Positions 8,083-15,800 of a stretch of DNA of 64,000 nt are shown here, one piece after another. Under the pieces are notes generated by a model. That model was not told where the DNA came from and did not search any database. It saw only the letters and a list, made by a program, of their open reading frames with translations. A program made the position numbers and the translations under genes. This DNA is from Streptomyces poonensis (lineage in GTDB: Bacteria > Actinomycetota > Actinomycetes > Streptomycetales > Streptomycetaceae): assembly GCF_014650915.1 (NCBI RefSeq), contig NZ_BMVW01000011.1, forward strand, positions 204,185 to 268,184, given 5' to 3'. Numbering within the stretch: the first letter of the stretch is position 1; each line of letters starts with the position of its first letter.

Positions 8083-11000
8083 TTACGGCACCGCCGCGTC
8101 GATCGCCTTCACGATCCGCTTGTCGGAGACGGGGTACGCCGTGCCCAGTGCGTGGGCGAAGTAGCTGACCCGGAGCTCCTCGATCATCCAGCGGATCTCC
8201 AGGACCTGCTGCGGCACCGGCCGGCCCTGGGGCAGCTGCTCCAGGAGCCAGGCGTACTCGTCCTGCATCTCGTGGACCTTCTCCATGCGGGTCGTGTCCC
8301 GCTGGACGCCCGTCGGCATCTGCTGGAGGCGGCGGTCCGCGGCCACCAGGTACCGCATGAGGTCCGGGAGCCGGCGCAGTCCCGCCGCCGTGACGAAGCC
8401 CGGTTTCACGAGCGCGTCCAGCTGCTTCCGTACGTCCTGGAGGTTCGGCAGCAGCGCCGGGCTCTTCACGGCCTTCAGCCGGCGCTCACACGCCTGCCAG
8501 GCGGCCAGCACCTGCTGTACCTGGCCGACCGTACGGACCGTGGTGTCGACGATCTCGGCGCGGACCTTGTCGTACAGCTTCCGGTACGACGACTCGTCCC
8601 ATGCCGGACCGCCGAAGTCGGCGATCAGCTTGTCCGCCGCGGCCATCGCGCAGTCGTCGAACAGCGCCTGGATGGAGCCGTGCGGGTTCGCGGACAGGCC
8701 GAGCTTCTGCTGGTTGGAGAGCTTCTCCGAGGCGAACTTCGCCGGGTTGACCGGGATGTTGCGCAGGATCAGCCGGCGCGTGCCCTTCCACATCGCCTCC
8801 GCCTGCTCCGCCTCCGTGTCGAAGAGGCGTACGGAGACGGTGTCGCCGTCGGCCGCCTCGTCGACGAGTGCCGGGTACGCCTTGACCGGCTGGCCGGCGC
8901 GCCGGGTCTCGAAGACGCGGGTGAGGGAGCCGATCGTCCAGTCGGTCAGGCCGGAGCGTTCCAGGGACTCGCCGCCCTGCCGCTCCGCCGTGGCCGCCGC
9001 GGCCTGCGAGAGGGCCTTGCGCGCCTTCGGCTTGAGCTTCAGCCGCAGCGCTTCCAGGTCCTTGTCCTCGGCGATCTTGCGGCGCCGCTCGTCGACGATC
9101 CGGAAGGTGATCTTCAGGTGGTCGGGGACCTTGGCCAGGTCGAAGTCGGCCGGGTCCACGGGGACGCCCACCATCCGCTTCAGCTCACGCGCGAGCGTGA
9201 ACGTCAGCGGCTCCTGGAGCGGCACCGCCCGCTCCAGGAACTTCTTCGCGTAGTTCGGGGCCGGTACGTAGTTGCGGCGGATCGGCTTGGGCAGGGAGCG
9301 GATCAGCTCGGTGACGACCTCCTCGCGCAGACCCGGGATCTGCCAGTCGAAGCCCTCGTCCGTGACCTGGTTGAGCACCTGGAGCGGGATGTGCACGGTC
9401 ACACCGTCGGCGTCCGCGCCCGGCTCGAACTGGTACGTCACCCGGAACTTGAGGTTCCCCTGCCGCCACGAGTCCGGATAGTCGGCCTTGGTGACCGCCT
9501 CCGCCGACTCGCGGATGAGCATCTCGCGCTCGAAGTCGAGGAAGTCGGGCTGCTCGTGCCGCTTGTGCTTCCACCAGGAGTCGAAGTGCGCGCCGGAGAC
9601 GACGTGCTCGGGCACGCGCTGGTCGTAGAAGTCGAACAGGGTGTCGTCGTCGACCAGGATGTCCCGGCGCCGGGCCCGGTGCTCCAGTTCCTCGACCTCG
9701 GTGAGGAGGCGGCGGTTGTCGGCGAAGAACTTGTGGTGCGTGCGCCAGTCACCCTCGACCAGGGCGTTGCGAATGAAAAGCTCGCGGCTGGTCTCGGGAT
9801 CGATGCGGCCGTAGTTGACCTTCCGCTGGGCGACGATCGGGACGCCGTACAGCGTGACCTTCTCGTACGCCACCACGGCGGCCTGGTCCTTCTCCCAGTG
9901 CGGCTCGCTGTACGTGCGCTTGATGAGGTGCTCGGCCAGCGGCTCGACCCACTCCGGCTCGATCTTCGCGTTGACGCGGGCCCAGAGGCGGGACGTCTCG
10001 ACCAGCTCGGCGGACATCACGAAGCGCGGGGGCTTCTTGAAGAGTGCCGAGCCCGGGAAGATCGCGAACTTGGCGTTGCGGGCGCCGATGTACTCGTTCC
10101 GACCGCCGTCCTTGCGGCCGCCCTGGCCGGAGTCCTTGGACTCCTTCACGTCCTTCATGCCGATGTGGGAGAGCAGGCCGGCGAGGAGCGAGACGTGGAT
10201 GCGGTCGCCGGGGGCGTCCTCCTCGTTGAGGTGGATGCCCATCTGCTTGGCGACCGTGCGGAGCTGCGTGTAGATGTCCTGCCACTCGCGGATGCGCAGG
10301 AAGTTCAGGTACTCCTGCTTGCACATGCGGCGGAAGGACGACGAGCCGCGCTCCTTCTGCTGCTCGCGGACGTACCGCCACAGGTTCAGGTACGCGAGGA
10401 AGTCGCTGGTCTCGTCCTTGAAGCGGGCGTGCTGCTGGTCGGCCTGCGCCTGCTTCTCGGCGGGGCGCTCGCGCGGGTCCTGGATGGAGAGCGCGGCGGC
10501 GATGACCATGACCTCGCGGACACAGCCGTTCCTGTCGGCCTCCAGGACCATGCGGGCCAGACGCGGGTCGACGGGGAGCTGGGCGAGCTTGCGGCCGGTC
10601 TGGGTGAGCCGCTTGCGGACGTCCTTCTCCGTCGGGTCCAGCGCGTTCAGCTCCTGCAGCAGCTGCACGCCGTCGCGGATGTTGCGGTGGTCCGGCGGGT
10701 CGATGAACGGGAACTTCTCGATGTCGCCGAGGCCTGCGGCGGTCATCTGGAGGATGACGGAGGCCAGGTTCGTCCGGAGGATCTCCGCGTCCGTGAACTC
10801 GGGCCGGGCGTTGAAGTCGTCCTCGCTGTACAGCCGGATGCAGATGCCGTCGCTGGTCCGGCCGCAGCGGCCCTTGCGCTGGTTGGCGCTGGCCTGGGAG
10901 ATCGGCTCGATCGGCAGGCGCTGGACCTTGGTGCGGTGGCTGTAGCGCGAGATACGGGCGAAGCCGGGGTCGATGACGTACTTGATGCCCGGGACGGTCA

Positions 11001-12069
11001 GGGAGGTCTCGGCGACGTTCGTGGCGAGAACGATCCTGCGGCCGGTGTGCTGCTGGAACACGCGGTGCTGCTCGGCGTGCGACAGCCGGGCGTACAGCGG
11101 GAGGATCTCGGTGAACCGGTACTTCTTCTTGGTCAGCGCGTCCGCCGTGTCACGGATCTCCCGCTCGCCGGAGAGGAAGACGAGGATGTCGCCCTGTCCC
11201 TCGGCCATCAGCTCCTCGACCGCGTCCGTGATCGCGGTGATCTGGTCCCGGTCGGAGTCCTCGCCGTCCTCCTCCAGAAGCGGCCGGTAGCGCACCTCCA
11301 CGGGGTAGGTCCGCCCGCTGACCTCGATGATCGGCGCGTCGCCGAAGTGCCGGGAGAAGCGCTCGGGGTCGATGGTCGCCGAGGTGATGACGACCTTGAG
11401 GTCCGGCCGCTTCGGCAGCAGCTGGGCCAGGTAGCCGAGCAGGAAGTCGATGTTGAGGGACCGCTCGTGGGCCTCGTCGATGATGATCGTGTCGTAGGCG
11501 CGCAGCTCGCGGTCGGTCTGGATCTCGGCGAGCAGGATGCCGTCCGTCATCAGCTTGATGAAGGTGGCGTCCGGGTTCACCTGGTCGGTGAAGCGGACCT
11601 TCCAGCCGACGGCCTCGCCGAGCGGTGTGTCCAGCTCCTCCGCGACGCGCTCGGCGACCGTGCGCGCGGCGATCCTGCGGGGCTGGGTGTGCCCGATCAT
11701 GCCGCGGACGCCACGGCCCAGCTCCAGGCAGATCTTGGGGATCTGCGTGGTCTTGCCGGAGCCGGTCTCACCGGCGACGATCACGACCTGGTGGTCGCGT
11801 ATCGCCGCGGCGATCTCGTCCTTCTTCTGGCTGACGGGCAGCTGCTCGGGGTACCGGACCTCAGGCACGCGGGCGCGCCGTGCGGCCATGCGCTCCTCGG
11901 CCCTGGCGGCCTCGCCCTCGATCTCGGTGAGGACGGCGGCGCGGGCTTCCGGCTTGCGGATCTTGCGCGCGCCCTCCAGCCTGCGTCCGAGCCGGTGCGC
12001 GTCGCGCAGCGACAGCTCGGCCAGGCGGGTGGCGAGGGCGCCGAGGGCGGGGGCGGAATGCGTAGACAT
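8083..12069 (-). CDS. hrpA: ATP-dependent RNA helicase HrpA
   Basis: A 1328-residue DEAH/RHA helicase of normal HrpA length. Walker A GETGSGKTTQIP lies at 100-111, motif II DEAHERS near 197, the SAT motif follows, then the helicase C domain, HA2/OB-fold region and the long bacterial HrpA C-terminal domain. In E. coli HrpA acts on stalled or collided ribosomes; the Streptomyces role is presumed similar. ATG start at 12069. It is a single gene, with tRNA-Asp downstream and about 200 bp of non-coding sequence (12070-12271) upstream. The antisense strand is open over the whole gene, but only as a codon-bias shadow. Confidence 0.95.
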   Translation of the reverse strand: MSTHSAPALGALATRLAELSLRDAHRLGRRLEGARKIRKPEARAAVLTEIEGEAARAEERMAARRARVPEVRYPEQLPVSQKKDEIAAAIRDHQVVIVAGETGSGKTTQIPKICLELGRGVRGMIGHTQPRRIAARTVAERVAEELDTPLGEAVGWKVRFTDQVNPDATFIKLMTDGILLAEIQTDRELRAYDTIIIDEAHERSLNIDFLLGYLAQLLPKRPDLKVVITSATIDPERFSRHFGDAPIIEVSGRTYPVEVRYRPLLEEDGEDSDRDQITAITDAVEELMAEGQGDILVFLSGEREIRDTADALTKKKYRFTEILPLYARLSHAEQHRVFQQHTGRRIVLATNVAETSLTVPGIKYVIDPGFARISRYSHRTKVQRLPIEPISQASANQRKGRCGRTSDGICIRLYSEDDFNARPEFTDAEILRTNLASVILQMTAAGLGDIEKFPFIDPPDHRNIRDGVQLLQELNALDPTEKDVRKRLTQTGRKLAQLPVDPRLARMVLEADRNGCVREVMVIAAALSIQDPRERPAEKQAQADQQHARFKDETSDFLAYLNLWRYVREQQKERGSSSFRRMCKQEYLNFLRIREWQDIYTQLRTVAKQMGIHLNEEDAPGDRIHVSLLAGLLSHIGMKDVKESKDSGQGGRKDGGRNEYIGARNAKFAIFPGSALFKKPPRFVMSAELVETSRLWARVNAKIEPEWVEPLAEHLIKRTYSEPHWEKDQAAVVAYEKVTLYGVPIVAQRKVNYGRIDPETSRELFIRNALVEGDWRTHHKFFADNRRLLTEVEELEHRARRRDILVDDDTLFDFYDQRVPEHVVSGAHFDSWWKHKRHEQPDFLDFEREMLIRESAEAVTKADYPDSWRQGNLKFRVTYQFEPGADADGVTVHIPLQVLNQVTDEGFDWQIPGLREEVVTELIRSLPKPIRRNYVPAPNYAKKFLERAVPLQEPLTFTLARELKRMVGVPVDPADFDLAKVPDHLKITFRIVDERRRKIAEDKDLEALRLKLKPKARKALSQAAAATAERQGGESLERSGLTDWTIGSLTRVFETRRAGQPVKAYPALVDEAADGDTVSVRLFDTEAEQAEAMWKGTRRLILRNIPVNPAKFASEKLSNQQKLGLSANPHGSIQALFDDCAMAAADKLIADFGGPAWDESSYRKLYDKVRAEIVDTTVRTVGQVQQVLAAWQACERRLKAVKSPALLPNLQDVRKQLDALVKPGFVTAAGLRRLPDLMRYLVAADRRLQQMPTGVQRDTTRMEKVHEMQDEYAWLLEQLPQGRPVPQQVLEIRWMIEELRVSYFAHALGTAYPVSDKRIVKAIDAAVP

Positions 12070-12271
12070 ACGCGGTCCAGGATCTCACCTCACGGAAAAC
12101 CCTGGCGAACGCTTTTGCGCCCCCTGGGGAGCGGGTGCCGTGGAGTTGCTCCGGTGGGCGGCTGATCTGCGGTGATGCAGGGCGGGGTGCGGCCGTGGAG
12201 GCCGGGATCGTTCTGTGATCCGTCCGGGGCGGCCGTTCGTCCACTCCCTGACCGGCTCCGCCGCGGCCCGT

Positions 12272-12793
12272 TCACGCCGCCTGGCCCGCCCGGGGCGCCG
12301 GCTCGCGCCGCACCAGCTGCGTCCCCTGTTCGTGGGCGGAGGAGGAAGGCTCGGCCGTCGTGGGCTCGGGGGTGGGTGACGCCGGCTCGTTCGTGGGTGT
12401 CGGCTCCTCCGTCGCCCGCGAGGGTGTCGGCTCGCCCGGTGTCGGCTCGGGCCCGGGCGGCCTGTCGTCCTGGTCGCCCGCCCCGCTCTCCGAGACCGGA
12501 CCGGCGGCCGGCTCCGGGCTGCCGGAGGCGGCCGGGGCCGATGGCGACGCCGGCCCGGACGCGGACTCGTCCGGCCCGGCCGACGCGCCCTGTCCGCCGC
12601 GCCCGGCCCGGTATCCGGCGGCCCCGCCGCCGGTCACCGCCGGTCCGCCGTCCGGTTCCGCACCGCCCCGCCGCTCCGCCGGGTGCGAGGGAGCGGGGCC
12701 GGCCCCGCCGTCCCCCACACTCACACAGCCGGCCGCCGCCGCGACGGCCAGCGCCGTGGCGGCCAGACGGGCGGGTACGTACAAGGCGCGCAC
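12272..12793 (-). CDS. Small Pro/Ser/Thr-rich lipoprotein
   Basis: The GTG at 12793 has GGAGG nine bases upstream and yields MRALYVPARLAATALAVAAA followed by AGC, a lipoprotein signal with the Cys at about residue 23 as the acylation site. The mature part (about 150 residues) is low-complexity, rich in Gly, Pro, Ser, Thr and Glu with PTPSEPT-like runs, typical of a disordered wall-spanning stalk. No folded domain is recognisable, so no function can be given. A longer reading frame starts at 12829 but has a worse ribosome site. Confidence 0.6.
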   Translation of the reverse strand: MRALYVPARLAATALAVAAAAGCVSVGDGGAGPAPSHPAERRGGAEPDGGPAVTGGGAAGYRAGRGGQGASAGPDESASGPASPSAPAASGSPEPAAGPVSESGAGDQDDRPPGPEPTPGEPTPSRATEEPTPTNEPASPTPEPTTAEPSSSAHEQGTQLVRREPAPRAGQAA

Positions 12794-12971
12794 GGGCAGC
12801 CACCTCCGTTGAGGGTCCCCCCTGCTCATGGGGAGTCAACAAGCCCAACTCCCGCCGCCCACAAGAGGACACGCGCGACAGAGGACCCGCGCCACGCAGG
12901 GCACGCGCTGCAGAGGACCCGCGAGGGAGAGGGCTTACGCGACCGCCGCCCCGCGTGACCGCCGACCGGAC

Positions 12972-13322
12972 TCAGCCGTAGCCGAGCGCGTGCAGCCGCG
13001 CGTCGTCGATCCCGAAGTGGTGCGCGATCTCGTGCACCACGGTCACCTCCGTCTCGGCGACCACGTCCTCCCGGGTCTCGCACATCCGCAGCGTCGGCCC
13101 CCGGTAGACGGTGATCCGGTCCGGCAGCACGCCCGCGTACCACTCGCCGCGCTCCGTCAGCGGAGTCCCCTCGTACAGCCCGAGCAGCTCGGGATCGTCC
13201 GCGGGCGGCTCGTCCTCGACGAACACCGCCACGTTGTCCATCAGGCGTGTCAGCTCCGGCGGGATCCGGTCCAGCGCCTCGGCGACCAGCTCCTCGAACT
13301 CCTCGCGCGTCATCTCCAGCAC
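12972..13322 (-). CDS. Minimal zincin metallopeptidase-family protein
   Basis: A 116-residue protein with the HEIAHHFG zinc motif (HExxH) near residues 97-104, close to the C-terminus. It matches the small actinobacterial metallopeptidase family; the length is normal for that family. The GTG at 13322 (MLEMTREEFEELVAEALDRI) has GGAG 11 bases upstream and is preferred over the internal ATG three codons later. There is no signal peptide, so it is cytoplasmic. Proteolytic activity is presumed from the motif only. The next gene is divergent, starting at 13496. Confidence 0.85.
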   Translation of the reverse strand: MLEMTREEFEELVAEALDRIPPELTRLMDNVAVFVEDEPPADDPELLGLYEGTPLTERGEWYAGVLPDRITVYRGPTLRMCETREDVVAETEVTVVHEIAHHFGIDDARLHALGYG

Positions 13323-13495
13323 GCAGCCATTCTCCGGTACGGCACCGGCGGACAGGAGACGGAAACCGTCGTACGGGAGACCGAATCCCGCGCGGACACG
13401 TGGAAGCCCCCGGCACACTTCGGCGCATCCCGGAGCCGGGGTGCCGAGCGCACCGCATCCGCATATCCGCCCCCGCACCTGGGCATACGGGACCA

Positions 13496-15127
13496 ATGGC
13501 CCGCGTCCCCGCTGCTGCTGCCGCCGTCCTGCGCCGCGTACGACAGTCGCCCGGTGCCCTGGCCCGTCGTTACCGCGCGCGCGGGTCGCACCCGACCGTC
13601 GCGCTCGTCCACCAGCCCCACCCATGGGTCCGCGCCGCCGGACTCGTCGGCGTCGTGCTGCTCGGCGCCTGGCTGGGCCTGCTGGTCGTGGGCGACGTCC
13701 GCACCCCGGTCGGCCCCATGAACACCACGATGACCCTGCGCCCCTCCCTCACCGGCGGCACGAAGATCAACGTCTCGCCGCTCGGCGCCCTGGAGCTGCG
13801 CAGCCATGTCGCCCCCGTCCGTCTGGACGTGAACGTCGACCAGCTCGACCCGGACCGCGCCCAGGCCCTGGTCGACCACCCCGAGCGGATCACCGGCCTC
13901 CAGGACGAGATCGCGAGCGACGTCACCCGGGGCACGCTCGACCTGGCCGTACGGTCCTGTGTCGCCGTCGTCTCCGGGGCCACCGCCCTCGGTCTGGTCG
14001 TCTACCGGCGCCCGCGCCGCGCCCTCGCCGCCGGCGGAATCGCCCTGGCCCTGCTCGGCGCGTCCGGCGGCACGGCGTACGCCACCTGGAACCCGAACTC
14101 GGTCCTGGAGCCCAGATTCTCCGGCCTGCTCTCCTCGGCCCCGTCCCTGGTCGGCGACGCCCGCAGCATCGTCACCGAGTTCGACATCTACCAGAAGGAA
14201 CTGGCGCGCCTGGTGACGAACGTGACCAAGCTGTACGACGTCACGTCCACGCTCCCCGCGTACCGGCCCGACCCGAGCACGATCCGCGTCCTGCACGTGT
14301 CGGACATCCACCTCAACCCGGCGAGCTGGAAGATCATCGCCTCTCTGGTCGAGCAGTACGACATCAACGTCATCGTCGACTCCGGCGACACCATGGACCA
14401 CGGCACGGCCGCCGAGAACGGCTTCCTCGACCCGATCGCCGACCTTGGGGCGCCGTACGTCTGGGTGCGCGGCAACCACGACTCGAAGACCACACAGAGT
14501 TACCTGGAGCGCATGAAGAACGTGCACGTCCTGGACGACGGACGGGCCGTCTCGGTGGCCGGGCTCCGCTTCGCCGGCATCGGTGATCCGCAGTACACGC
14601 CCGACCGCTCGACCGAGCAGGCGGGCGATCCGGCGGAGAAGCTGGCGGGCGCGCGTCTGGCGTCCGCGCTGCGCGACCAGAAGGCGGCCGGTACGCCCGC
14701 GGACATCGCGATCGCCCACAACCCGGTGGCGGCCCGCCAGACGGACGGCCAGGTGCCGCTGGTGCTGGCCGGGCACATCCACCACCAGGAGATGGAGGTC
14801 ATGAAGTACGGCACGCGGCTGCGCGTCGAGGGCTCGACGGGCGGCAGCGGGCTGCGTGCGGTGGAGGGCGAGCACCCCGACCCCATCGAGGCCTCGGTGC
14901 TCTACCTCGACCGGGACACGCGCCGCCTCCAGGCCTGGGACGAGATCAAGCTGGGCGGACTGGGCCTGACGACGGCCGAGGTCAGCCGCCATCTGCCGAA
15001 GGAGAACCAGCCGGGGGCGACCCGTTCGCCGTCGCCCTCGGGGAGTACCCCCTCGAACCCCTCCTCCAGCCCCTCCCCGGGATCCTCCCCGAACCCCTCA
15101 CCCAGCTCCTCTCCGGACGGTCCGTAA
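13496..15127 (+). CDS. Membrane-anchored metallophosphoesterase
   Basis: A 543-residue protein with N-terminal membrane segments near residues 46-66 and 155-195, then a calcineurin-like phosphoesterase domain: VSDIHLN (about 268), DSGDTMDH, GNHD (about 325), AHNP and GHIHH, all the metal-binding motifs being present. The last 45 residues are a Ser/Pro tail. The catalytic domain follows the membrane part and is probably extracytoplasmic, as in YkuE/YaeI-type phosphoesterases; the substrate is unknown. ATG 13496 is chosen because the upstream frame overlaps the divergent metallopeptidase gene. Ends 80 bp before the tRNA cluster. Confidence 0.85.
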   Translation: MARVPAAAAAVLRRVRQSPGALARRYRARGSHPTVALVHQPHPWVRAAGLVGVVLLGAWLGLLVVGDVRTPVGPMNTTMTLRPSLTGGTKINVSPLGALELRSHVAPVRLDVNVDQLDPDRAQALVDHPERITGLQDEIASDVTRGTLDLAVRSCVAVVSGATALGLVVYRRPRRALAAGGIALALLGASGGTAYATWNPNSVLEPRFSGLLSSAPSLVGDARSIVTEFDIYQKELARLVTNVTKLYDVTSTLPAYRPDPSTIRVLHVSDIHLNPASWKIIASLVEQYDINVIVDSGDTMDHGTAAENGFLDPIADLGAPYVWVRGNHDSKTTQSYLERMKNVHVLDDGRAVSVAGLRFAGIGDPQYTPDRSTEQAGDPAEKLAGARLASALRDQKAAGTPADIAIAHNPVAARQTDGQVPLVLAGHIHHQEMEVMKYGTRLRVEGSTGGSGLRAVEGEHPDPIEASVLYLDRDTRRLQAWDEIKLGGLGLTTAEVSRHLPKENQPGATRSPSPSGSTPSNPSSSPSPGSSPNPSPSSSPDGP

Positions 15128-15207
15128 ACCGTTTTGGCGATAGCACGCGCCATCCCATATGCTTCTCACGTCCCCGACGCGCTGAGAAGCGCCCAGGCGG
15201 GCCGATA

Positions 15208-15280
15208 GCCCTCATCGTCTAGCGGCCTAGGACGCCGCCCTTTCAAGGCGGTAGCACGGGTTCGAATCCCGTTGGGGGCA
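15208..15280 (+). tRNA. tRNA-Glu (UUC)
   Basis: A 73-nt cloverleaf: acceptor GCCCTCA/TGGGGGC with one wobble pair, anticodon loop CTTTCAA giving UUC, T-arm CGGGTTCGAATCCCG, discriminator A. First of a cluster of three tRNAs. Confidence 0.95.
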
Positions 15281-15329
15281 CGCAAGATCGTGTGCGACAC
15301 TTAGTTCGCTGGTTCGCACACAGCAGCTG

Positions 15330-15404
15330 GGTCCTGTGGAGCAGTTTGGAGTGCTCGCCACCCTGTCAAGGTGGAGGCCGCGGGTTCAAATCCCGTCAGG
15401 ACCG
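15330..15404 (+). tRNA. tRNA-Asp (GUC), second copy
   Basis: 75 nt, base-for-base identical to the minus-strand copy at 7915-7989. Anticodon loop CTGTCAA gives GUC. It lies 49 bp after tRNA-Glu and 31 bp before tRNA-Phe and is probably processed from one transcript with them. Confidence 0.95.
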
Positions 15405-15435
15405 CTGATGTGTCACGTTTCACGTGAAACATCGT

Positions 15436-15512
15436 GGCTGGGTAGCTCAGTTGGTACGAGCGTCCGCCTGAAAAGCGGAAGGTCGCCGGTTCGACCCCGG
15501 CCCCAGCCACCA
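15436..15512 (+). tRNA. tRNA-Phe (GAA)
   Basis: A 74-nt body (acceptor GGCTGGG/CCCAGCC, discriminator A at 15509) with the CCA end encoded at 15510-15512. Anticodon loop CTGAAAA gives GAA. Last tRNA of the cluster; the terminator follows six bases later. Confidence 0.95.
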
Positions 15513-15517
15513 GCACA

Positions 15518-15545
15518 AAGGCCCCGTCCTCGCGGACGGGGCCTT
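15518..15545 (+). terminator. Terminator of the tRNA Glu-Asp-Phe cluster
   Basis: Perfect 12-bp stem AAGGCCCCGTCC/GGACGGGGCCTT with a TCGC loop, just past tRNA-Phe. The A-rich 5' and T-rich 3' flanks make it a normal intrinsic terminator. Confidence 0.85.
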
Positions 15546-15800
15546 CGCTGTACGCGGCATCGTACCCGGCAGGCTTGCGCCCGGACCTGGGCTGACCTGG
15601 GGTGATGAGGGCGATTTGCCTTTTGGGGTGGTGGGTGCGTATGGTGGTAGATCGTTTGATCCCATTTGCCCGGCGCCAATAAGACGCGCCGCGTGTGGCG
15701 CGTACTCTCCCTTGCCGTGGCCGGACCGCATCGAGGCGGTCGCTTGCGACTTCACGGAGTTTGGGCGCGTGCCAAGAACTCCGGAAGGTTCGCATTTCGC

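Noticed and set aside
8152..12165. 1337-codon open frame on the plus strand over hrpA
   Set aside because: Mirror of hrpA with low-complexity Leu/Val/Asp/Gly composition; hrpA has full helicase motifs.
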